A stretch of DNA of 17,199 nucleotides from positions 4,541 through 21,739 of the forward strand of contig DGZL01000142.1 in the NCBI GenBank assembly GCA_002398515.1, written 5' to 3'. Position 1 is the first letter of the stretch, and each line of letters begins with the position of its first letter. Below, piece after piece: positions 1 to 6,000 of this stretch. A model generated the notes under the pieces. It was given only the letters and a program-made list of their open reading frames with translations, did no database searches and was not told where the DNA came from. This DNA is from Firmicutes bacterium UBA4981 (lineage in GTDB: Bacteria; Bacillota; SHA-98; UBA4971). A program made the translations under genes and the position numbers.

Positions 1-57
1 ATCTTAACAGTATCTTAACATTTTCTACTCTAAACCTTAAAACGCCCAAGCTATAAT
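1..57 (+). promoter_or_regulatory. Promoter with four PhoP-box-like half-sites, upstream of the secreted repeat protein
   Basis: A perfect -10 box TATAAT lies at 52-57. The position expected for a -35 box (29-34, TCTAAA) is a poor match, which suggests an activator is needed. Four hexamers sit at an exact 11-bp step: TTAACA at 4-9, TTAACA at 15-20, a degenerate TACTCT at 26-31, and TTAAAA at 37-42. With a start site near 64 they fall at about -60, -49, -38 and -27. This is the arrangement known for Bacillus PhoP boxes (TTAACA-like hexamers separated by 5 bp), and more generally for OmpR/PhoB-family regulators. The regulator encoded at 1063 is the obvious candidate to bind here, but that link is an inference. 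The window begins at base 1, so further upstream boxes may be cut off. Confidence 0.7.
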
Positions 58-84
58 AGGTTTTGAAAGGAGGCGAACGTACTA

Positions 85-918
85 ATGAAAACTACATCAA
101 GAATTCGTATTACCGGTATCGCAACGATAGTTATTGCTCTCCTGGTAGTAATATCCGCCGTGGGTCTCACTTTCGCGGAAGAAGCCTCTCAGACTGCTGT
201 TGAGGACACTGCCCAAGATGCTGCGGAAGCAACTCCACGAGCCGCTGTCCAGGAAACCTCGCAAGCTTCCGTGCCAAATACCTCGCAAGCTGCTGTCGAA
301 GAAGCCTCTCAAGCCACTGTGCAGGAGACCTCAGAAGCTTCTGTGCAGATTGTCCCTGGGGCTTCAAAGTCGTTTGACCGAGGGCAACGGACACCGATGG
401 TTGCCAAGATCGCATCGATTATCAATATGAGCGTTGAAGACTTGATCGCTGCCAGACACGACGGCAAGTCCTTCATGGAAATCGCTGCGGAGAGAGGCGT
501 CGGTGAAAGGCAACTCCTTGATGCTCTCACAAGAGATCTAAAGACGTTCCTTGACACCCAGGTCGCCCAAGGAAAACTCACACCTGAGCAAGCAGCGGTA
601 AATCTCTCCAAGATGGAGGAAAACCTCAAGATTGCGCTCAGCCGCACAGAAGTCGGTCCGCCCGAAACTAAACCCAATACGGGTCTGGGCATCGGACGCA
701 AAAGCATGTCCCGTATGCAACCGGCTCAAGGCCGCGCCATGGCCGGCGGGAAGCACGGCTCAATGCGAGGCTTTTCCCAGGGATTTCAGACAGGACGGAA
801 AGTTGGCCTAAGACAGGGTCTTGGGTTGGGAAAAGGCCAGGGACAGGGCCAAGGAGTCTGTCCTTTCTGTGGAAAAGCTTGTCCCTTCTGCGGGCAAACC
901 CAGGAACCTGCTAATTAA
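85..918 (+). CDS. Secreted octapeptide-repeat protein with DUF2680-like helical domain and C-terminal double CPFC motif
   Basis: I do not recognise a characterised function. The start is supported by an AGGAGG Shine-Dalgarno sequence at about 68-73. Residues 1-31 form a signal peptide (basic start, hydrophobic stretch 11-30, likely cleavage after TFA). Residues 32-87 are seven tandem octapeptides of the form (E/Q)E(T/A)SQA(S/A/T)V. Residues about 104-187 form a charged helical domain with the pattern INMSVEDLIAARHDGKSF...GKLTPEQA, which resembles the DUF2680 family found in secreted proteins of Bacillota; this assignment is from memory of the family pattern. Residues about 196-257 are rich in Gly, Gln, Arg and Lys. 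The tail holds Cys259, Cys262, Cys266 and Cys269 (CxxC-x3-CxxC), a plausible metal-binding or redox site. A PhoP-box-like promoter precedes it, a terminator follows at 945-980, and a two-component system lies just downstream. A role in envelope or metal stress sensed by that system is possible but speculative. Confidence 0.85.
   Translation: MKTTSRIRITGIATIVIALLVVISAVGLTFAEEASQTAVEDTAQDAAEATPRAAVQETSQASVPNTSQAAVEEASQATVQETSEASVQIVPGASKSFDRGQRTPMVAKIASIINMSVEDLIAARHDGKSFMEIAAERGVGERQLLDALTRDLKTFLDTQVAQGKLTPEQAAVNLSKMEENLKIALSRTEVGPPETKPNTGLGIGRKSMSRMQPAQGRAMAGGKHGSMRGFSQGFQTGRKVGLRQGLGLGKGQGQGQGVCPFCGKACPFCGQTQEPAN
178..345 (+). repeat. Seven tandem 24-bp coding repeats (octapeptides)
   Basis: Seven in-frame 24-bp units begin at 178, 202, 226, 250, 274, 298 and 322 and encode EEASQTAV, EDTAQDAA, EATPRAAV, QETSQASV, PNTSQAAV, EEASQATV and QETSEASV. 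Units 1 and 6 begin with the same 14 bases (GAAGAAGCCTCTCA), and units 4 and 7 are close matches, so the array probably grew by duplication and then diverged. It directly follows the signal peptide and would form an acidic, Ser/Thr/Gln-rich extracellular linker. Copy number may vary between strains. Confidence 0.85.
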
Positions 919-944
919 CACCCTGAACACTTCACGATTCTCGC

Positions 945-980
945 GCAAGGGAAGGCCTATGACCTTCCCTTGCAAGTTTT
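945..980 (+). terminator. Rho-independent terminator after the secreted protein gene
   Basis: A perfect 11-bp stem is formed by GCAAGGGAAGG (945-955) and CCTTCCCTTGC (963-973) around a 7-base loop, followed by AAGTTTT. It lies 26 bases after the stop codon and should separate the secreted protein transcript from the two-component genes. A second 7-bp inverted repeat, TTTTCTC (977-983) and GAGAAAA (991-997), follows immediately and shares the T run. Confidence 0.85.
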
Positions 981-1062
981 CTCCGCATGAGAGAAAATAC
1001 AAGCAGGTGACAGATAGGGACATGAACATGAATCCAAATCATAGGCCAGAGGTGGGTTGCCC

Positions 1063-1749
1063 ATGGAGAGCATAAGGATTCTCGTGATCGATGACGAAGA
1101 GGCAATCGGCAACGTCATTAAGGACTATCTGGAAGCCCAGGGGTACGAGGTATTCTGGGCTAAAGACGGATATTACGCAATTGACATGTTTCGGAAAGTG
1201 CACCCTGATTTGATTATTTTAGACCTGATGCTCCCGGGCAAGAGCGGATTCGACGTTTGCAGGGAACTCCGCCAGGACAGCGACGTTCCTGTTATTATGC
1301 TTACGGCAAAAGCAGACGAAATCGACAGAGTCCTTGGCTTGGAACTCGGCGCTGATGACTACGTGACAAAACCGTTTAGCCTAAGAGAACTGGCCGCAAG
1401 GGTCAGAGCAGTCCTCAGGCGCGTAGGCAAAGGTGTTGAAGATCAGCGGGGCGTCTTGAGAGTCGGAGACATAACAGTGGATGCAGACGGTCATCAAGTG
1501 ACAGTATCAGGCCGTGAAGTAGCGCTGACGCCCACTGAGTTCTCAATCCTGCTTTTTCTCGCAGAAAGGCCGGGTAGAGTCGCCAGCCGCCTTCAGCTGG
1601 TCAACGCATCCCTTGGAGAAGCTTATGTGGGCTACGAAAGATCCATTGATACACATGTCAGCAATCTACGCAAGAAGATTGAGGATGACCCTGCTAATCC
1701 AAGACGGCTTCAGACAGTCTACGGCGTCGGGTACAAACTTGTTCCTTAA
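1063..1749 (+). CDS. OmpR/PhoB-family response regulator
   Basis: A DNA-binding response regulator of 228 residues. The receiver domain (about 3-118) has the acidic pair Asp10/Asp11, the phospho-acceptor Asp54 in LIILDLMLPG, Thr81 and Lys103 in VTKPFS. The C-terminal winged helix (about 130-228) shows the typical ALTPTEFSILLFL and IDTHVSNLRKKIEDDP...VYGVGYKLV motifs. I chose ATG 1063, which has AGGTGG at 1050-1055; a TTG two codons upstream at 1057 would add only two residues. It is followed by its cognate kinase after a 129-base gap. No PhoP-like boxes are visible just upstream of this gene, whereas four lie before the secreted protein gene at 85, so that gene is the best candidate target. 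Sequence alone does not tell whether it is orthologous to PhoP, ResD, BaeR or another family member. Confidence 0.95.
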   Translation: MESIRILVIDDEEAIGNVIKDYLEAQGYEVFWAKDGYYAIDMFRKVHPDLIILDLMLPGKSGFDVCRELRQDSDVPVIMLTAKADEIDRVLGLELGADDYVTKPFSLRELAARVRAVLRRVGKGVEDQRGVLRVGDITVDADGHQVTVSGREVALTPTEFSILLFLAERPGRVASRLQLVNASLGEAYVGYERSIDTHVSNLRKKIEDDPANPRRLQTVYGVGYKLVP

Positions 1750-1751
1750 GA

Positions 1752-1846
1752 GGCCTCCCCCTATACAGGGGCAACCACTTAGCGAGAACGACTTTCGCCC
1801 GGCAGACGTGGGTGGGCTTGGAGAGGGCCTCCCCCTACATAGGGGC
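1752..1846. repeat. Duplicated hairpin element between regulator and kinase genes
   Basis: Two 21-bp elements, at 1752-1772 and 1826-1846, match at 19 of 21 positions. Each begins GGCCTCCC and contains a small hairpin: CCCCT-ATAC-AGGGG at 1758-1771 and CCCCT-ACAT-AGGGG at 1832-1845. The two differences both lie in the A/T-rich centre, so pairing is preserved. They are 74 bp apart start to start and fill the unusually long gap between two genes that are normally adjacent. They could be RNA processing or stability elements that set kinase level against regulator level, protein-binding sites, or copies of a dispersed repeat. Confidence 0.75.
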
Positions 1847-1878
1847 CACAATACTTCAAGAGAGGCGGTGTAGCAGCT

Positions 1879-3273
1879 GTGACAATTAGGCGGAAACTTC
1901 TTATAGCATTCCTTTCCATCGCCGTACTAAGTTCTGTAGTAACAGCCGTCCTTTGGAGCTTCACCACGCGCTCATTGTTTGATTGGTATGTGCAGAGCAA
2001 CACTGAAGCTCGAGCCACACAATGGCAAGGGCTGCTTGCAGCTTACTACACCGAGCAAGGTTCGTGGGACGGTGTCAGCGCCCTTATAAAAGCTGCGCAA
2101 TTCGTACGAGGAAGGGGTATGCCCAGACAAGCCTTGATGCCTCCTGCAACAGCCGGACCTGAAAGAATCATCCTTGCAGATAAAACAGGCAGAATCATAG
2201 CTGATTCCAATGGGACAGACATCGGACTCTTCCTCACTGACATGGCCACCCCTTCTAGGCTGCCTATTACCGTTAACGGAGAAGTCGTAGGCTCAGTCGC
2301 GATAGTAACTGAATTTCAAAGAGGGCTAATGACTCTCGAAGCAGCTTTTCTGCGCCGCATGACCATGGCTTCCATAATCGGAGGGGCAATTGTCGCACTC
2401 ATCGGAATAGGGTTGGCTTTCATCTTCTCCCGTCACCTGTCTCAACCACTGAGCAAACTGGCGGTAGCTGCGCGTCAAATGGCATCCGGCGACTTCGATG
2501 TCAAAATCCAGGTTCCAACCGGCGATGAGATGGAGGAAGTAGCTCATGCCTTCAACTTCATGAAGGACAGCCTTAAAGCCAATGAAGAGGCCCGCCATAA
2601 GCTCGTAGCTGACGTAGCCCATGAGTTGCGAACCCCTTTATCCGTGCTTCGCGGTAATCTCGAGTCTATGCAGGAAGGTATTATTGAACCAACTCAAGAG
2701 ACAATAGTCTCTCTCCATGACGAAGTCCTGAGATTATCCAGGATTGTGCAGGATCTTCTCAACCTCGGTCAAATGGAATCCGGGGGATTTCCCTTGAGCC
2801 TACAGCTCACTAAAATCGAAGAGGTAATCACGCGGGTTACATCGGTTTTCGCTGCAGAAACTGATGCGCGAGGCATCCGCTTGGAAACAAACATACAAGG
2901 CACACTTCCCCACACTCAAGCAGACCCGGATCGTATAACTCAAGTCCTTGTCAACTTGCTGGCAAACGCAGTCCATCACACTCCGGACGGTGGGGAAATC
3001 TCCGTTTCTGCATCCCGCATAGATGACAATATTGTAGTCTCTGTAACCGATTCAGGACCCGGCATAGCCAAAGAGGACTTGTCTCATGTCTTTGACCGTT
3101 TCTACAGGACTGATCGAGCACGCGACCGGGCCACAGGCGGCACCGGACTAGGCCTGTCTATCGTAAAGGGAATCATAACAGCACATAAGGGATCCATCGG
3201 GGTGAAAAGCGAGCTAGGTATCGGCACTACGTTCACGTTCAGTCTGCCGATTTTGCCTTTAGACCAACTTTAA
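1879..3273 (+). CDS. Membrane sensor histidine kinase (HAMP, HisKA, HATPase_c)
   Basis: A 464-residue sensor kinase, the probable partner of the regulator at 1063. Transmembrane segments lie at about 7-29 and 163-184 and enclose an extracytoplasmic sensor region of about 130 residues with no motif I recognise. A HAMP linker follows (about 185-237), then the HisKA domain with phospho-acceptor His248 in VAHELRTPLS. The catalytic ATPase domain carries the N box LVNLLANAVHHTPDGG, the DSGPGI motif, VFDRFYRTD and GGTGLGLSIVKG. The GTG start at 1879 has a GAGGCGGTG ribosome binding site about 9 bases upstream. All catalytic motifs are present, so it should be active. The stop codon overlaps the stop of the convergent permease gene and no terminator separates them. 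The ligand is unknown. Confidence 0.95.
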   Translation: MTIRRKLLIAFLSIAVLSSVVTAVLWSFTTRSLFDWYVQSNTEARATQWQGLLAAYYTEQGSWDGVSALIKAAQFVRGRGMPRQALMPPATAGPERIILADKTGRIIADSNGTDIGLFLTDMATPSRLPITVNGEVVGSVAIVTEFQRGLMTLEAAFLRRMTMASIIGGAIVALIGIGLAFIFSRHLSQPLSKLAVAARQMASGDFDVKIQVPTGDEMEEVAHAFNFMKDSLKANEEARHKLVADVAHELRTPLSVLRGNLESMQEGIIEPTQETIVSLHDEVLRLSRIVQDLLNLGQMESGGFPLSLQLTKIEEVITRVTSVFAAETDARGIRLETNIQGTLPHTQADPDRITQVLVNLLANAVHHTPDGGEISVSASRIDDNIVVSVTDSGPGIAKEDLSHVFDRFYRTDRARDRATGGTGLGLSIVKGIITAHKGSIGVKSELGIGTTFTFSLPILPLDQL

Positions 3274-4229
3274 CTGATAATCTCTGCCACGAGCATACCT
3301 ACAAGTATCAGCGCAGCGCCGATCATTTGCACGCCTGTCAAGGTCTCCCCTAGAAGCCACCATCCGAACACCCCGGCAAACACGGGTTCAGTAGCAAATA
3401 TGATTGCTACATGCGTCGGACTTGTGAATCTTTGAGCGATATTCTGTATGAACAAGGTTAGGGCAGTTGCAAGAATTCCGAGAAATCCAATACCAATAAG
3501 GTCCATACCGGTGGGAGATATCAGTATAGGATGCCCTAATACGAACACTCTGAACCCCACCATGACAAGGGCAGCAATGGCTACAGTCCAGAGCTGCATA
3601 ATCACTAGTATCCTCACATCATACAAAGGGGCGAACTTGCCTACTGTCACTATATGAAAGCCGAAAGCGACGGCGCCTAACAAGGATAGGAAATCCCCTA
3701 TTTGGATCAATGTCACTTCAGCGAAATTGAGGCTAAGGAGGGCCAAACCTAAAGTTGCAAAACCCACCCCGACGAGAGAGGGAGCATCAGGCCATTTCCC
3801 TAAGAGAAACGCAGAGAAAACAGGAACCAAGACTACCGATAAGCCTGTAATGAAACCACATTTTGACGCAGTCGTATACTCCAGGCCGATGGTCTGGCAT
3901 ACGTAACCTGAAAAAAGAATAAGCCCAATTATCACACCGGCCTTTACAGCATTCCGGTCTACGCCCACAATTCGCGGTGCCGCGACCAAAGTCGCAGTGA
4001 GAGAAGCCACAAGACACCTTATTCCTATCAAGGCAATAGGATCTACCCTTGCAACGACCTCTTTTACAATGGGAAATGTACTGCCCCAGATGAGTGCGGT
4101 CAAAAGGAGCAGCCCGTCAGCAATCCAGCGTTGGTAGGCAGCTTTGAACCATGACTCCTTCCGTCTCACATCATTGTCAGCATTGGCTGCCACCTCTGCC
4201 CCCACCCCCCTTTCTCCCGTCAACGGCAT
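3270..4229 (-). CDS. EamA-family (drug/metabolite superfamily) permease
   Basis: An inner-membrane transporter of about 319 residues with two EamA repeats and about ten transmembrane helices. The first repeat begins LLLLTALIWGSTFPIVKEVV; the second contains the typical EPVFAGVFGWWLLGETLTGVQMIGAALILVG near the C terminus. Substrates of this family vary (amino acids, metabolites, drugs) and cannot be deduced. The start is uncertain. ATG 4229 is used here, with a weak AGGA upstream; a TTG at 4268 would extend it by 13 residues without a good ribosome site, and internal GTG codons near 4205 and 4193 follow a GGGAGAAAGGGG stretch. It follows the gatB gene on the same strand after about 300 bases, so it may have its own promoter. 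Its stop codon (3270-3272) shares bases with that of the kinase. Confidence 0.85.
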   Translation of the reverse strand: MPLTGERGVGAEVAANADNDVRRKESWFKAAYQRWIADGLLLLTALIWGSTFPIVKEVVARVDPIALIGIRCLVASLTATLVAAPRIVGVDRNAVKAGVIIGLILFSGYVCQTIGLEYTTASKCGFITGLSVVLVPVFSAFLLGKWPDAPSLVGVGFATLGLALLSLNFAEVTLIQIGDFLSLLGAVAFGFHIVTVGKFAPLYDVRILVIMQLWTVAIAALVMVGFRVFVLGHPILISPTGMDLIGIGFLGILATALTLFIQNIAQRFTSPTHVAIIFATEPVFAGVFGWWLLGETLTGVQMIGAALILVGMLVAEIIS

Positions 4230-4250
4230 TCCTAGCGGTCCTGGCGCGTA

Positions 4251-4296
4251 CTCAGCGCGCCCATTCAACCCATATGTCAGCGCACGCGTTCAGCGC
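4251..4296. repeat. TCAGCGC direct repeats before the permease start
   Basis: The 7-base word TCAGCGC occurs at 4251-4257, 4277-4283 and 4290-4296, with a related TCAACCC at 4265-4271, giving a spacing of 12 to 14 bp. The cluster lies just upstream of the likely permease start, where a regulator could bind. Short words can recur by chance, so this is only a candidate. Confidence 0.4.
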
Positions 4297-4446
4297 ATAC
4301 ACTTTGCGCGCACATCTAGCCTCGCCGCAATCAAAGTCACAGCATACGGCCGACATTTCATTAATCAAAAACGTAAGCAGACAGCCGGTATACGATCGAA
4401 TTCCCGGCTGACCTTTCACGCAATCAAGTCTTTCTTAATTAGGTGC

Positions 4447-4520
4447 TTGACGCTTCATGGGACAAGCCCGCGCGGATCCTTACTCACCGGTCGAAAGCAA
4501 CCAAATGTCCCATCAGTCAA
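4447..4520. repeat. Long-spaced inverted repeat downstream of gatB
   Basis: ATGGGACA (4457-4464) pairs with TGTCCCAT (4506-4513), and just outside, TTGAC (4447-4451) pairs with GTCAA (4516-4520). The two arms total 13 paired bases with a small asymmetric internal loop, around a 41-base spacer. It starts 17 bases after the gatB stop codon, in the direction of gat transcription. It has no T run, so it is not a typical rho-independent terminator; it could be an RNA 3' stem or a remnant of a larger element. Confidence 0.6.
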
Positions 4521-4536
4521 ACGCGCAGCCATGTGT

Positions 4537-6000
4537 TCAATCAGCTAACCCCTGACGCAACAGCTCGTTTACCATCTTGGGGTTCGCCCGTCCCTTTGTC
4601 ATCTTCATAACCTGTCCCACAAGGAACCCGATAGCCCTATCCTTCCCTGCCCGTACTTGGTCAGCTACCTCTTGATTCTCCTCTATTACGCGATCCACGA
4701 TTCTTCGGAGTTCGTCTTCGTCAGCGATCTGTACAAGACCCTTTTCCTTAACTATTGTCTCCGGGGATTTTCCTTCTGTGAACATCTCTTCAAAAACAGT
4801 TTTTGCAATCTTGCCGCTGATAGTCCCTTTGTCCATCATTTTCAGCATGGCAGCAAGGTCACCGGGGGACACCTTCACTCGCTCAATTCCTATGCCGGTC
4901 GCGTTCATGAGCCTGGAAAGCTCTCCCATAACCCAATTACTCACTGTCTTTGCCTGTCCGTATTCTCGGACAGCTGCCTCAAAGTAATCCGCAAGTTCTT
5001 GCGTATCAGTCAAAAGAGATGCGTCGTATTCCGGAAGCTCGTAATCGCGTATAAAGCGCATGCGCCTGGCCCACGGAAGCTCGGGAAGGGTTGCCTTAAT
5101 CTCGTCAACCCAGGCTCTTTTGATACTGAGCTGCGGCAGATCCGGCTCAGGGAAGTATCTGTAGTCTTCAGCCCGTTCTTTTCGTCTCATGGATACAGTA
5201 ACTTGACTTGACTCATCCCAATGCCTCGTCTCCCTGATGACTTCTCCACCGTCTGCCACCAGCTGGGATTGACGCCGAACTTCATATTCAAGGCTCCTCT
5301 CAACAGCCCTGAAAGAGTTGAGGTTCTTAAGCTCTACCTGAGTCCCGAACTTATCCGATCCTTCGGGCCTTATTGAGATGTTAACATCACACCGCAAGGA
5401 ACCCTCTTCCATCTTGCAGTCAGATACGCCTAGATAGAGCAGTGTGCGTCTTAGCATCAACAGATACTCATATGCTTCCTTCGGAGATCTTATATCAGGC
5501 TCGCTCACAATCTCCAGAAGAGGCACACCTGCACGGTTATAGTCCTCCAGGGAAAAAGCTGCGCCGGTGATAGCGCCTCCCTCGTGAACAGACTTGCCCG
5601 CATCCTCCTCAAGGTGCGCCCGCTTGATACGCACTCTACGCATGGCGCCGTCTGACATCACGTCGATGTGCCCATTGATACCTATAGGGAAAGCATCTTG
5701 AGTGATCTGATAGTTCTTAGAAAGATCAGGATAGAAGTAGTTCTTCCTGTCAAATCCGGAAAACTCCGCAATTCGGCAGTTAAACGCCAAACCTGTTTTG
5801 ATCCCGTATTCAAGCGCCTTTTTGTTCAGGACAGGCAAGGCTCCGGGAAGTCCCAGGCAAATAGGGCATGTGTTTGAATTAGGAGAGGCGTCAAATCTTG
5901 TAGAACAAGAGCAGAACAACTTTGATTCAGTTTTGAGCTGCGCGTGGACTTCTATTCCTATTACAGGCTCAAACACTCCTCTCACCCCCAGCTGACTCAT
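4537..6000 (-). CDS. gatB: Asp-tRNA(Asn)/Glu-tRNA(Gln) amidotransferase subunit B
   Basis: A subunit of the GatCAB transamidosome. It binds misacylated tRNA and activates the Glu (or Asp) side chain with ATP, so that ammonia from GatA converts Glu-tRNA(Gln) to Gln-tRNA(Gln), and in many bacteria Asp-tRNA(Asn) to Asn-tRNA(Asn). The 487 residues match the family length. The N-terminal FEPVIGIEVHAQL signature, the metal-binding cysteines Cys30, Cys32, Cys45 and Cys48, and the AGVPLLEIVSEPD motif are visible; the C-terminal helical (YqeY-like) tail ends in the typical region MTKGRANPKMVNELL. ATG 6000 overlaps the end of gatA by 32 bases in another frame, which suggests translational coupling. Confidence 0.97.
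   Translation of the reverse strand: MSQLGVRGVFEPVIGIEVHAQLKTESKLFCSCSTRFDASPNSNTCPICLGLPGALPVLNKKALEYGIKTGLAFNCRIAEFSGFDRKNYFYPDLSKNYQITQDAFPIGINGHIDVMSDGAMRRVRIKRAHLEEDAGKSVHEGGAITGAAFSLEDYNRAGVPLLEIVSEPDIRSPKEAYEYLLMLRRTLLYLGVSDCKMEEGSLRCDVNISIRPEGSDKFGTQVELKNLNSFRAVERSLEYEVRRQSQLVADGGEVIRETRHWDESSQVTVSMRRKERAEDYRYFPEPDLPQLSIKRAWVDEIKATLPELPWARRMRFIRDYELPEYDASLLTDTQELADYFEAAVREYGQAKTVSNWVMGELSRLMNATGIGIERVKVSPGDLAAMLKMMDKGTISGKIAKTVFEEMFTEGKSPETIVKEKGLVQIADEDELRRIVDRVIEENQEVADQVRAGKDRAIGFLVGQVMKMTKGRANPKMVNELLRQGLAD

Larger units (their letters stand above)
4230..4536. other. Gene-free gap between gatB and the EamA permease, with several inverted and direct repeats
   Basis: I see no convincing gene here. 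The plus strand happens to be open over much of it, but the predicted peptide has no start context or family pattern. It holds a long-spaced inverted repeat at 4447-4520, a 7-bp hairpin CAGCCGG/CCGGCTG at 4382-4388 and 4404-4410, and TCAGCGC words at 4251, 4277 and 4290. No clear promoter of consensus type was found for the permease on the minus strand, and there is no canonical terminator for the gat operon. The minus-strand hairpin at 4410-4382 is followed only about 10 bases later by a run of five T, which makes it a weak terminator at best. Confidence 0.6.

Noticed and set aside
977..1000. Promoter for the two-component genes (TTGCAA then an A-rich -10)
   Set aside because: The -10 region AAAATA/AAATAC is too weak, and the -35 lies inside the terminator stem; I cannot support it.
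821..1075. Plus-strand frame running over the end of the secreted protein gene and its terminator
   Set aside because: It overlaps a supported gene in another frame and crosses a strong terminator hairpin.
4382..4410. Terminator of the gat operon at the CAGCCGG/CCGGCTG hairpin
   Set aside because: The stem is only 7 bp with a 15-base loop, and the T run on the minus strand begins about 10 bases away.
4144..4548. Open plus-strand frame of 134 codons opposite the permease N terminus and the following gap
   Set aside because: It has no ribosome binding site, its composition is low-information, and it overlaps two supported genes on the other strand; the openness follows from the antisense of coding sequence and a GC-rich gap.
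4657..5211. 184-codon plus-strand frame inside gatB
   Set aside because: It is entirely antisense to a well-conserved gene and encodes a Cys/Phe-rich peptide with no family pattern.
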